This document shows positions 23,501-34,899 of a stretch of 64,000 nt of DNA, in pieces. The stretch comes from Sapria himalayana (lineage: Eukaryota; Streptophyta; Magnoliopsida; Malpighiales; Rafflesiaceae), in the NCBI GenBank assembly GCA_029783825.1, contig JAREIK010000715.1, positions 39,578-103,577 of the forward strand, read 5' to 3'. The notes below the pieces were generated by a model, which worked only from the letters and a program-made list of their open reading frames with translations, ran no database searches and was not told the origin of the DNA. Each line of letters begins with the position of its first letter. Position 1 is the stretch's first letter. The position numbers were made by a program, and so were the translations under genes.

Positions 23501-25159
23501 TATAGATTCACATATTTTTAAATAGATAGATATATAGACTTATAAATCATCTATTAGATAGACAAATAATTTGATTATTAGATATACAAAATGATAAAAA
23601 AATAGAAAGATAGATTGATAAAAAATAGACACATAGAAAGATAAATAGATTGATAGAAATCAAGATAGATAGATAGATATATATATAGATAGATAGATTG
23701 ATTGATTAATAGACTGATATACAAATTGATAGACAAACAGACAAATAAAAAGATAGCTAGATGATAGATAACATATAGATAGACTGATAGATAGATAGAT
23801 AAACAAATAGAATGATAGATATACAGATAGATAGTCATATAGATATATAGATATATTTGTAGATAAATATACAGATAGATAGATAGATAAATAGACGGAT
23901 TAGATAGAAAGATAAATAGATAGAAATAAATAAATATAGATAGATAGATTGATAGTCAGTCAGTCAATCAGACAAGGAGATAATTAGACAAGCATGAATA
24001 TAGATAGATACATGGTTAAATAGTTATATAGATAAATTGATAAATATATAGTTATTCAAATTGATAGATATATAGATATATAGATAGATGGAAATATAGA
24101 TCTATAGATTATTAGAAAAATAGATAGACAAATAGATAGATAGTTATATAGATTGATAGATTAATTGATATATTGGAATATAGATAGACAAATAGATAGA
24201 AAGATAAAAAGACAGATAGACTGAAATATAGATAGATATATAGATAGACAAACATATAGAAAGATAAATAGATAGATAAATAGATTTATAGATAGATTGA
24301 TTTACTAATATAAAGAATGAGTGATAAACAGATTGATAAATATATAGATAGACATATTTATCGACTAATTGAAAGAGAGATTAATAGGCATATTCATATA
24401 CATAATAATAAATAGATAGAGGCAAAGATTAATAGACTTATATATAAATAAATTGATAGAAAGTTTAATAGATAGATAGATATATATATTTATAGACTAA
24501 TACAAAATAGATAGATAGACCAATATATAGAAAAATAGATTTACATATTATTAGAGAATTTATTAGATAGGTAAATAGATAGATAGATTAATATTTTGAT
24601 TCATAATTATTTAGATAGAATGTCTAATACAAAGGCTGATAGATAGATAGATACTTAAACATAAAGATAAGAGAATAGATAGATCAAAAAAGATAGACAA
24701 ATAGTTAGTCTGATAGATAGAAAGATAGAAAGATAGATTAATAAATAGTAAATTAGACTGATAGATACACAGAATGATAGACAGATCGATAGATAGATAT
24801 ATAGATATATCGATAGATAGATTGACAGATAGTTAGATAGATAGATATATATATAAATAAAAAGATAGATAGACAAATAGATAGACAAACAAATAGATAG
24901 ATAGATAGATAGGTAGACAAATAAAAGATGAATAGATAGATAGACAATAATATAGATAAAAATATACACAGGTATATATTTATAAAGATAGATAGAATGA
25001 TAGATAGATTGATTGATTGACAAGAAGATAGATAGATAATTTGATAGATATATAAATTGATATCTAGATAGATAAATAGATAGACAGATTGATACATAGA
25101 TAGACAGATAGATAGAAAGATAGTTCGATGTATAATAGATAGATAGATAGACAGAATGA

Positions 25160-25215
25160 TAGACAGATAAGCATGTAGTAAGGCAAGCATACATTCAGGT
25201 AGGCAGGCAGATAGA
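25160..25215 (-). repeat. Punctuation segment of the satellite (best copy, left array)
   Basis: Read on the minus strand it carries CTGCCTACCTGAATGTATG followed by CTTGCCTTACTACATGC. Read in translation it gives CLPECMLALLHAYLSIILSI. Related copies: 22341-22385 and 23300-23345 here; 41455, 42455, 44222, 45075 and 46945 on the plus strand of the right array. Confidence 0.7.
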
Positions 25216-25495
25216 TTGATAAACAAACTTATTGACAGAAAGATAGATAAATAGATAGATAGACAAATAAACAAATTGATAGATACATACATTAATTGAA
25301 AGATAGATAGATAGACATTTATATAGACATATAGGTAGATAGACATATAGATAGACAGACAGACCAGACCAGTGGTCCAATCAGACCACGGGTCGGGTCT
25401 GATTGGACCCGCCCCGCGGTCCCCCGAGCCAACCTAATTCCCCCCCCCCCCCCCCCTCAATGGGCAAAAAAAAATTAAAAAAAAATTAAAATTTC

Positions 25496-25522
25496 AGCCG
25501 TTGGATCTCACCTCCAACGGCT
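25496..25522. repeat. Perfect hairpin in hAT 5' region
   Basis: AGCCGTTGG and CCAACGGCT form a perfect 9-bp inverted repeat around nine bases, with a further CCAACGGCC just downstream. Position near the terminus suggests a transposase-binding or structural site (inference). Confidence 0.7.
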
Positions 25523-25641
25523 AGGCAGCAGAATCCAACGGCCCTCATGATTTTGCCCCCTAAAAAATTAAAAAAAATTAAAAAAAATTAAAAAAAATTT
25601 AGAAAAAAAATGACTTTTTTTAAAAAAATATTTGCTTTAAT

Positions 25642-25648
25642 CTATAAA
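25642..25648 (+). promoter_or_regulatory. TATA box of hAT transposase gene
   Basis: TATAAAT followed by a C-rich stretch (TTCCACCCCTCT) and a CT-rich leader with TCTCTCTC tracts. It lies about 340 bases before the ATG at 25986. Consistent with a plant core promoter. Confidence 0.5.
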
Positions 25649-25985
25649 TTCCACCCCTCTGCTCTATAACATTTATGTTTTTCATAAACATTTTTTCTCT
25701 CAAATCTCTAATTTTCTCTCTCAAAAATCTTGCTCTTCTCTCTTAGGACTCGGGATTTCGGCATTCAGCTTGGATTTTCGGGAATCTCAACTTGAGTTTT
25801 GAATTTTGAGCTTGACTGTGGTGTACCGTGCACGTGACTGACCTCATTGCTTTTATTGGGTAATTTATTTTAAGTTTTTTTACTTTCTCTCTCTCTAGTT
25901 TCTCTCTCTAGACCAAAAATAGAAAATTTTAAAATCAATCATCTAGTCTCTAAATAACTATTCTGATTAACAAAAATCCTAAAAA

Positions 25986-28100
25986 ATGACAAATACTAAT
26001 GAAACATATTTAAATTTAGAAAATGAAAATATTACACAGTGGTCTGAGGCTACTAAAACTTTGGTTTCTCCCGTCGTCTCAACCCAAACTTCTAAAAAAC
26101 AAAAAAACTAGGAGGACTTCTGTAGTTTGGACTCATTTTAATATATTAAAACAAAAATTTGTTAGGGGTGAGGAAGAAGAAATGGCACAGTGCAAATATT
26201 ATATGAGACTTTTAACATGTAAGAGTTCGTTTGTGACTTGGCACCTTAAGAGGCATGCTGAATTATGCACCAAAAAACATGGTCTATTAGATCCTAGGCA
26301 AACCCAACTTAACACTGCATTTTTTGAGACTAGATCGAGTTCAGTCTCAGAGTTTACTACCTTCATATATTGCAACGAGTGGGGTAGGGACGGCATGGCC
26401 AGACTTATCACATTGATGGGTCTTCCGATCAGATTTTCGGAAGATCCAAGAGTAGTGCGCATCATGCAGACATATTTTCAGCCTTCTTATCATAGGATTC
26501 CTAGGTCCACATCTAGGAAAAACATACTAAAAATATATAAGTTAGATAAACAAAAAATAATTATTGAATTTGTGGCATATAGTGGAGTGGTGTCTGTGAC
26601 GTCTGATATCTGGACAAGTCACGATGAATCATCTTATGCATGTCTCACCATCCAATATGTAGATTCTAACTGGACTATGAATAATAAAATTTAAGGATTC
26701 TCTAAGATTCTTCATCCTCATGATGGCCCGTCCATTTCTGAGTGTATGATGAAAATCTTTAGGGAATAAAAAATTAAAAATAGAATTTTTAGTGTCACAT
26801 TCGATAACGCATCTAATAATGGAGTAGCAATCAACATGTTTGTTAGGATTATTAGAGACGCACCATTAGGAGAGATTTTTCATGTCAGATGCATGTTTCA
26901 CATGATTAACCTGATTGTTCAAGCAGGTATGAAGGTGTGTTCCCCCGCGTTGGATAATATACGTAATGCTCTAAAATATATTTGCACTCCTCGTAGACAA
27001 CAAGAGTTTGATAGTCTCTGTTTGTCTGCGAATCTTAAGAAGAAGAAATTCCAATCGAATGTGAGACATCGTTGGAATTACACGTACCTGATGTTGGAAT
27101 CAAGTGTTGGATACGAACATGTGATAACTGACTACGTCAATAGTAAGAGTGACGAACTTATTATTGACGACACTGACTGGGCTTCAGGAATTTCATTTAT
27201 GAAATTCCTGAAGATTTTTTATGACATGACGAACATGTGTTCGTCGGTTTATACGCCCACGACTTGCATTGCACTCCAGTGCATATGCAACATTAGTAGC
27301 ATGTTTAAGAAGTACCGAGCTCACTCGACACTTAGCCATATGGTTGTAGAGATGGAAACCAAGTACTTAAAGTACTGGTCCACCGTTCCATCTCTTTATT
27401 GCCTTGCTGCATGCATGGACCCTAGGGTTAAGGTGGAAGGGTAGAAAACACCCTAACTTATATTTCCTCGTGCATGAACCTGGAAGAGCCACCTGAAGGG
27501 TTCATTCAAGAGAAGTTGATTGACCTATTCGCATACTATGATTCTAGGTATGGTGGTGGTGGTGGTAGTGAGACTGTGATTACGGACATTGATACCTTAT
27601 TTGGAGATGATGATTTTTCCATTCAGCTAGTGAGGGGGATACGTAGTGGTGGACCATCACATAGGAGCGAGCTTTCTCGGTACTTAGATACCGATTACTG
27701 CTCAATCCTATCACATTCTGATACTAAGAATCTTGATATATTACAGTGATGGAAATCATAAGAGTCCACCTTTCCCGTGCTATCTAGGATGACACGGGAT
27801 CTACTGACTCCTTTAGTGTCGAGCATAGCATCGAAGTTTGCTTTTTCTATTGCAGTGAACATGATTTCGGATAGGAGATCGAGATTATGTCCAGATATTG
27901 TTGAGGCCTTGGCTTGTTTAAAGGATTGGGAGGATTCGAGGTTTAGCATCCATGAGCGTGCTAGAGCTGGGACTGAGATGGGGACTACAGCCGCATCCAC
28001 TACGATAGCGGAGGAGTTGATTGATGATGATGATGATCCGTATGATACTAATCTTGATGTTGCGGCTGATGATGCTCATGATATAGCGATTGATGATTGA
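25986..28100 (+). pseudogene. hAT transposase (BED finger, RICESLEEPER-like), broken
   Basis: Cut-and-paste transposase of the host hAT element. From ATG 25986 the frame is lost in an A-rich run near 26090-26107 and continues one base off. The BED zinc finger reads TSVVWTHFNILKQKF, MAQCKYYMRLL, then WHLKRHAELC; the second zinc cysteine of the C-x-x-C pair is Tyr. The central region has SVTSDIWTSHDESSYACLTI and VTFDNASNNGVAINMF, as in RNase H-fold hAT enzymes, then FHVRCMFHMINLIVQAGMK. Stops fall at 26692 and 26767, a frame change at about 27445-27473, and further stops near 27747 and 27760. The C-terminal dimerisation domain is well kept: LTPLVSSIASKFAFS, SDRRSRLCPDIVEALACLKD. An acidic tail follows, ending at TGA 28098-28100. 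Length is normal for the family; the protein cannot be made intact. Confidence 0.9.
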
Positions 28101-28628
28101 TAATGATCTACTATTTTTTGATTTCCATGTTTTGTTTTTTATTGATTGTATGCTTTATTTATACTTATGTTGAAACTTTAATTTATTTGGTTCGGACCTT
28201 TGGTATCTGATGGCTGATTGGTCATTTTTCATTTGGTTTGCTTATGTTTTTTTTACTTTTAAATTTTTTTTAACATAATTTATTGATTTATTTATTTTTT
28301 TTGTTTTAATTTTTCATTTAAAAATTTATAACACTATTATATAAATTTAATAAATTTTAAACTAATTTTATATTACATTATAAAAAAAATTCTAACTTTG
28401 TAATTTTAATAAATTTTAAAAATTTTCATATTATAAATATATAATATTATACATTATCTGTAATTTTATATATAATTTAATAATTTATATAATTAAAATA
28501 AAAATTAAAATAAAATAATTAATAAAAAATTTTTTTTTGCTTGGCTCATCACGGCACGGCATGGCCCGCTGTGCTGGGACCGGCTTTTTTAACCGTGCCG
28601 GCCTGGCCCGCCCTATTTGACACATCTA

Positions 28629-29370
28629 GATAGACAAAATGAAAGATAGAATCATAGAGAGATTGATAGGCACATTGGTCGACATATTGCTAGATAGTTT
28701 GTTAGGCATATAGATAGAAGATAAATAAAAAGATTGATAGACAAATATTATAACATATATAGACAAATAGAGAGACTAATAGCTAGATAGATTATCAAAA
28801 AATTGATAGATAGATTATTAGACAGACAGACAGACAGATAGATAGACAAATAGATTGACACATAGATAGAAACATAGATATATAGATAGATAGATCGATC
28901 GATATATATATATTTATAGAAAAATAGATATGTAGATATATTGACATAAAGATAGCCAAATAGGTAAACACATAGATCGATAGATTAACCAATAGATAGA
29001 TAGATAGGTAGGTAGTCAGATATATAGTAGATAGATAGACAGACAAATAGATAGATAGATAAATAGATAGATAGATAGATATATTGACTAGGAGAAATTT
29101 GAACATGTAGAATGTCAGGCAGAAAGTCATGCATATAAAGGATCAGATAGGCATGTAGAAAAACAGACAAATACACTGATAGATAGATAGAAAGATAGAC
29201 AAATAACCTAACAAACAAATTGACATTCTTATAGATAGAGAAATAGAAAGATAAATAGACAGATAGATGACAGTTTGGTTGAAAGATTGATAAAGAAATT
29301 TATAGACAAATAGATAGACAAATAGATCGATAGATAGAAAGAAAGAAAGAAAGAAAGATTGATAAAGAAA
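28629..29370 (-). repeat. Degenerate GATA satellite array, left array part 2
   Basis: Continuation of the array in the same orientation after the hAT element, ending in GAAAGAAAGAAAG units. Minus-strand frames with repeated L-S-I-Y are artefacts. Confidence 0.92.
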
Positions 29371-29612
29371 TCATTGTTTGTGCTAGGTTCATGGTCAAAC
29401 AATTGTGACTCGTTACCCATGACAATGTGGCATGTGCATAGCTACTTAGGTCCTAGGCATGAGCTGTTTTTGGGCACTCATGACTCAGGACCTAATAAGT
29501 TTAGTATAATTATAATTGGATGCACTTCATCTTTGATATTTTTTTCTATATATAATTAGTTGAGATCTTTACTAAAATTTGAACGAGATTCTAAATTTTT
29601 ATATTTTAGTGA

Positions 29613-29975
29613 GAAATATATCCAACTTTTTTATCATATAATTTCAAAAATAATTTTTTGTTATATTGTAATAAAATATTAAAAGTGTTTGCACATTCAG
29701 AATTCAAGCCACACACTCAAAAAATTATATTCTATAAGATTTTTGTATTGATACCATGTTGAGAAACAATACAAAATAAAAGAAGAGTATTTTAGAAATA
29801 TGTCCAACTTTTTATCATATAATTTCTAAAATGATTTTTTGTTATATTGTAATAAAATATTAAATGTTTCTGCACATTCAAAATGCAAGCCACTCACTCA
29901 AGAATTTGTATTTTATAAGATTTTGGCTTTGACACTATGTTGAGAAACAATACAAAATAAAAGAAGAGTATTTGA
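29613..29975 (-). repeat. 181-bp tandem duplication of a copia leader/LTR junction
   Basis: Two units, 29613-29793 and 29794-29975, agree over nearly all phrases (ATATTGTAATAAAATATTAAA, ACATTC..AAT.CAAGCCAC, TGTTGAGAAACAATACAAAA). Each contains the last bases of the LTR and the sequence next to it, including a degenerate primer-binding site: reverse complement of TGATACCATG in unit 1, decayed in unit 2. Confidence 0.85.
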
Positions 29976-30178
29976 AAAATCGCATAACAAAATGTGCACA
30001 AGCTAAACCCTTATATAAGGGACTAATCGAATTATGTTATCCCATAGGTTGAATGCTCTTATACATATGCAAGAAAAAAATAAAATAAAAGAAAAAAAAC
30101 AATTGTAAAACACAACAAACTAGATCAAATATTATTTGCACTCATAGTATTTTTAGTTACATATTAGATTTTCCAACA
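29938..30178 (-). mobile_element. Ty1/copia LTR (solo or 5' LTR relic)
   Basis: On the minus strand this 241-bp segment begins TGTTGGAAAATCTAATATG and ends TTTCTCAACA, i.e. TG...CA with short inverted ends. A CCTTATATAAGGG core at 30009-30022 is a typical small-LTR TATA region. Just beyond the end lies a decayed tRNA-Met primer-binding site, better preserved in the duplicated leader at about 29745-29756 (complement of TGGTATCA). No gag or pol follows, because the GATA array starts about 570 bases to the left. Confidence 0.7.
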
Positions 30179-30640
30179 TACACTAATATGAACACAATTC
30201 TAAGATATAGTATATGGGCATATTGTTGATTCTAGCTTTAGTGCAAAGAGTTATGATTTCAGTTACTTGTTTGTTTTAGTATATTAGTTACTTTTTGGAG
30301 ATGTTATGTTTATCAATTCATAGTTGATAATATTTTAATGTGATATTTAGACAATTCGACATGTTATTAGTGAATATATTTATTAGTGAAACTATTGTAG
30401 ACATCATCATGAATACACTTGGAGGATTGTAAGTTTTTTTCATATCTTCTAATTTTGATATTCAATGCATGTATGCAATATTCTGAAGGAGAGTTGAGAT
30501 TTAATTTAGTGTCTATATTTATATTATTTATTTATTTTCTTTCTTGTTACATTGTAGGAGAGCACATGACATGTGAACTCTCTTAATCATATATTTATTT
30601 ATTTTTATTTATATATATATATATATTTATTTATTTTTAC

Positions 30641-30677
<37 letters not shown>

Positions 30678-32449
30678 TGTATATATATATATTAGTTTTC
30701 ATAAATTAATGAAAATTAATTTATCTTTTCTTTTTCTTCTCATCTGCCCTACCTTCACGAAAAATTCACCCTTAATCCATCGAATGAAACAATCTTTAAA
30801 GATCAAGTACTCCAATAATACATGATTTATATAATAGTCACCCACTTTAGTCGCCTTGCAAGAAGTTAAATTGAGATTTTTAGAGATTGAATAATTTTTT
30901 TATTAAGTGATTCCTTTATGCTTCAGACGCCTTTTTAAACTTCTCACTAATATTTGAAGAAATAGAGTTATCCAAATCAAGTGATTTCCACTCATCCATT
31001 GAAAATTTAATTTCACATGTGCTAAGCTCCTTAGTAAGAGATCTCTTGACATACTCAGCTTTTCCACTATTTTATTGATTATGACAAAAAAATAGTCAAT
31101 TCAATTGACTTTTTTGATCTTATCTTTTGAATATTTTCCAAAATAAACAAATACATTTTCGTATTAATCTTCCACTTGATGGAATACTTTTTTATTCATA
31201 TTTATTTATTTTGTCTATTAATATTTTTTTTTATTCATTTGAAGCCATATTAAACTCTTGTTTGAGACACATTCTCATTTAGAATGACAAGTCATAATAA
31301 ATGATATACTTATCATTCACTCAAAAGTATTGGATTATTATTTTTGTTTTAATACTTGTGATTAGTTTTTATAATTATTCAATAACAAGTGTATTTTTGA
31401 TGAGAATAAAGTTCAACTAAAGGCTTTCTTGCTGGTGAAGTGTTATACATTGATACATGAGTTTTGTTATTTTAATTTTTTTATATCTAGTAGTTAAAAT
31501 GATCGTATTTTGATTTCCTCTTTCTTTAATCACCTCTTATAGGTTCTTATTATAATTTGTTTTGAATAAATATTTTTTATGATAATTTTGATGAGGTTCA
31601 TATAAAATAATTACTTGATTATTTTTATTTACAAGAAACGTTTTGTTTGTTACCTATGAAAAGCTTTATATTATTGATCTATTTTCTTGAGCGTAGATTG
31701 ATACATTCTATGCAATTGTTTTCCCTTAAAGTTATTTCATTTGAATCTAATAAATATTTCGTTTCTATGAAAGTTGAAATGTAAGAATTTTGTATATTTG
31801 TATATTTTTTTGGAATAAAGATAACATATGCCCATTAAAAATTAACTCTATTTCACCAAAGATATAATTTTGAATCTATTAGATATGTGAGTATCATAAA
31901 AAAGTTCAAATATCTTGTAATTATCTAATTATATATTACATATATTATCTGTATAATTAGTTTAATAAATTTTTTATAATAAATTTACATAATGTTGTAT
32001 TTAATATACTTAGATAAGTGAAACATCTATGAAAGATTGAGATCTATTTCGAGGTTGATGAATATTTTGCACTTTTTTCTCACTTACACTCTATTTGAGC
32101 TCATCTTAGTTTTGATAGTAAATCCATCATAATTTGTTATTTATAAGGGAGTCGATTTAGTCTATTGAAAAATGTAAAATATAATGTCATTTAAGGAGAT
32201 AGAGATTTATAAATGAACATGTGTTGAGAGAATATATTATTTTTGTTGATTTTTTTTTATTTTGGATACTTTTGATGAGATTACTCAATTTGAGCTGCAC
32301 TAATTATTTTTGTCCATTATATAAGAATTTTAGTTGTATAACATTTTGATTATTGTGTGTTTATTATTTTTTTAATTGTTAACATGATATTAGATATATG
32401 GATATATATGTGTGTTTGAAATTACGAAACCTATAAGGTTGCCCTTAAA
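30179..32449. other. AT-rich stretch without genes
   Basis: No supported coding region. A (TATG)n microsatellite with TA flanks lies at about 30640-30692. The rest is low-GC sequence with frequent stops in all frames. Confidence 0.55.
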
Positions 32450-32640
32450 ATTGATGTAGATTGAGCCTGTGCCAAGAAAAGGAGAGTCGGATGAGACCAT
32501 AAGAATGCCAGATTACTTCCTTTACTGTGAGCCAACACAAATTGCGGTAGCCCACCTTCCAGTTATGGTGCATGTTGCTGATATTTGTTTGTTTATTTAA
32601 GGTGGCCATTTTGATATTGGTGATGTTGCTCAACTACAAC
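32450..32640 (+). other. Possible captured exon, unrecognised
   Basis: Base composition rises sharply. One plus-strand frame reads IEPVPRKGESDETIRMPDYF then LYCEPTQIAVAHLPVMVHVA without a stop across about 45 codons. Exon-like, but I do not recognise a family. The minus-strand frame at the same place looks like its shadow. Confidence 0.4.
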
Positions 32641-32804
32641 AACAAGGGTGCATGATGGACATGCTAAGTTCCCTTCTTCTTCTTCTTCCATTTTGGTCCA
32701 GTTGTTTGTTCAGTTGATTCTCATTTGAATTTACTACTTCTCTCTGTTATCACCTCACATCAGGTGTCTATTATTTCCATGTGTTAGTAAGCTTGTTTAA
32801 AAAA

Positions 32805-32900
32805 AACATGTTGATAATCAATTTGTGTATCATTTTTGGTATTTATTCAATTGATGGTATCATCTCGTTTTGCTTGGTTTGAGTTGTTGGATAAGGTGAA
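32805..32900 (+). repeat. Segment shared with 14060-14160
   Basis: Diverged direct copy of 14060-14160, sharing the ATCATCTCGTTTTGCTTGG phrase and its upstream context. It indicates that the interiors of the elements ending at 19571 and 34241 have a common ancestor. Confidence 0.7.
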
Positions 32901-33243
32901 AAAATATTCATCTTCATTAGAGAAAATGAGACACACAAGTGTGGTGTCTGGGAATAATAAAATGAGTTAGCTAATGAGGTTGGAGTTAGATGTTTAGAGG
33001 CTCCAATGAGTGTCTTGATACTTAATATTGAAGGGAAGAACATGGTGTTGTATCGGACCTGGGAACCCATCTCTGAGAAAAACTGCATGATTCAATTTTT
33101 CATTGAATGCTAGTTCTCATTTTTGTATTTATTTCTAATTACTTCTTCTGGCTACATTATATTATTTAATTATTTTTTTGGTTTGTTATTTTATTTGATT
33201 AGTTTTCTCTCTTGATTATTTTTTCATAAATTTATTTCATCAT

Positions 33244-33452
33244 CTTCTTGGTAAAAAATCTAAGCCTCTATCTGCATTTGTAAAGGAAGCATTGATCAAG
33301 GACTGGAACATGCTCGATGATAAGTACTATTTTGTATATGTAGCCCATGAAAAGAATGAAAAGGAATTAGTAAAGTGCTTGAAATTGGAAGATAAACTTG
33401 TTGTAGATGCTTTAGCTGCTGGATTTGGTCAACCAATACATATAGAAATTAA
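33244..33452 (+). pseudogene. PI31-like proteasome regulator fragment (captured)
   Basis: An open stretch of 70 codons reads GKKSKPLSAFVKEALIKDWN, MLDDKYYFVYVAHEKNEKEL, VKCLKLEDKLVVDALAAGFG and QPIHIEIK before a stop. This pattern (W...D.KY.F.Y......L.VKCL...DKL.VDA......P.H.EI) is that of the N-terminal FP/PI31 domain of plant PI31-type proteasome inhibitors/regulators, which bind the 20S core. A splice donor (GTAATATT) at 33453 coincides with the end of similarity, and the piece starts after a pyrimidine-rich stretch, so it looks like a single exon. The rest of the gene is missing. It lies 0.8 kb inside an X-type CACTA terminus, which again suggests transposon capture. Assignment made from memory of the family pattern. 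Confidence 0.6.
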
Positions 33453-34019
33453 GTAATATTTTCATTCACATGTGTTTGCTTTTGTTTTGTGTATAGAGTG
33501 CGACTATCATTAGTTTATAATATTTGGCTTTTTTTTCATTATTTCATCATTGATAATTATGTTGTTGTGGAAGTTCAAAATAATTTTCTTGAGCAGTACT
33601 AAATATAATACAATAGCAGATATCCTATATGGAGTCATAGTTAGTGGCCTTAACGAGATAGAAAGAAAATAAAGTTCTGGTAGAGAAACCACATAGAAGA
33701 GCCTAGCATAAATGCATCATTAATTATGAGGATGATAATATAGTTTTAAATGATTATATACCCATGTTATGTTTTTGTTTTAACTATGTAACAATTGTAT
33801 CAATTGAATTTTTGAACTTCTTTTTTGGTAATCATAAAAATTGTTTATAGCATATGTTTTTATTTATATTAATATACAAATTTAAAAATATATAATCAAA
33901 TTTTTTGCAAAAAAAATTGTAAAAATAGGTTTCAAATGAAAATAGCTAGATAATTTTTCATCATTAATTTAGATATAGAATTATTTGTATATATTCAATC
34001 GAAAATATTAATTACTATT
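33453..34019. other. AT-rich stretch without genes
   Basis: Nothing coding is visible. It connects the PI31-like fragment with the CACTA subterminal zone. Confidence 0.5.
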
Positions 34020-34241
34020 CTTAATTATGAAAAAATTAGCAAGGGAAAAAAAGATTAGCTAAGGAAATTCAGTCGTTAAATAATTACCTAAGGAAATTAT
34101 ATTTTCTCGTTAATATTTTGTGTAAAACTATTTAGCTTGGATTAATTTTCATCATTATTCCATCGTTATTCTGTTTTAGCGATGAAAAAAGCCCATAGAG
34201 CTAGAGAATTTTCACTAGCTATTTGGGCTTTTCTTGTAATG
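34020..34241 (+). mobile_element. CACTA X terminus (right end)
   Basis: Short subterminal zone with AGCAAGGGA, AGCTAAGGAAATTC, CCATCGTTATTCTG and TTTTAGCGATG motifs, ending TTTTCTTGTAATG at 34229-34241. Its layout (GGGC block, GCGATG block, then TAGCTA hairpin) copies that of the X end at 19571. The TATC array starts at the very next base. No convincing matching left end was found between 29370 and 34020. Confidence 0.78.
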
Positions 34242-34860
34242 CTATTTGTCTCTATCTATGTGTCTATCTGTCTATCTATCTATCTATCTATATATCTATC
34301 TATCTATCTATCTATCTTTATATCAATATATCTATTTATTTATCTATCTATCAATATGTCTTCTATCAAGTTGTCTATTAATCGATCTATCAATCTATAT
34401 ATCCATCTGTCTGTCTATTTATCTATGTATCTCTATATCTATATGTCTATCAATCAACCTATCTATCTGTCTGTCTATTTGTCTGCCTATCTATTTATCT
34501 ATCTATCTATTAATCTAGTTGTCTGTCAATCTATCTATCTATCAGTCTTTCTATCTGTGTATCTATCTATCTATCCATTCATCTATCTACCTATCTATTT
34601 ATCCATCCATCTATCTATTTATATATCTATCGACCAATCTATTTATCTTTCTATCTATCTATCTATTCGTTTATCTCACTGTCTATCTATATGATTATCT
34701 ATTTATTTATCTATCTGTCTATCTATTTATCTATCTATTTATCTATCTATCTATTTTTTTAACTATCTATTTGGCAATCAATCTGTCTATCTATCTGAAT
34801 GTATATGTGTGTGTGTATATATATATATATATCTATCTATCTATTTGTCTATCTGTATAT

Positions 34861-34899
<39 letters not shown>

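Larger units (their letters stand above)
19578..25369 (-). repeat. Degenerate GATA satellite array, left array part 1
   Basis: 5.8 kb of imperfect GATA/GACA/AATA units (TATC on the minus strand). TATC repeats contain no stop codon in any frame, which explains the long minus-strand frames of L-S-I-Y repeats; these are not proteins. Interspersed are (TA) runs and segments of non-tetranucleotide sequence near 22341, 23300 and 25160 that resemble each other. The array resumes at 28629 after the hAT insertion. Confidence 0.95.
25370..28628 (+). mobile_element. hAT DNA transposon inserted in the GATA array
   Basis: A 3.26-kb non-satellite island within the array. The right end in reverse complement reads TGTGTCAAATAGGGCGGGCC followed by alternating GGCACGG/GCCGG phrases, typical of plant hAT termini. 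The left end, CAGTGGTCCAATCAGACC, is a diverged partner. It contains a promoter, a long leader and a broken transposase. The 8-base target duplication cannot be resolved because the target is itself a GATA repeat, so the outer boundaries are good to about ten bases. A run of 17 C lies at 25440-25456. Confidence 0.85.

Noticed and set aside
19544..25380. Many minus-strand open frames of 60-197 codons made of L-S-I-Y repeats
   Set aside because: TATC repeats lack stop codons in every frame on that strand; there is no domain, codon bias or conserved start. They are shadows of the satellite.
29938..30178. Solo LTR with 5-bp target duplication
   Set aside because: Flanks CACTA and TACAC do not match, and a primer-binding relic sits next to one side, so it is better read as a 5' LTR with leader.
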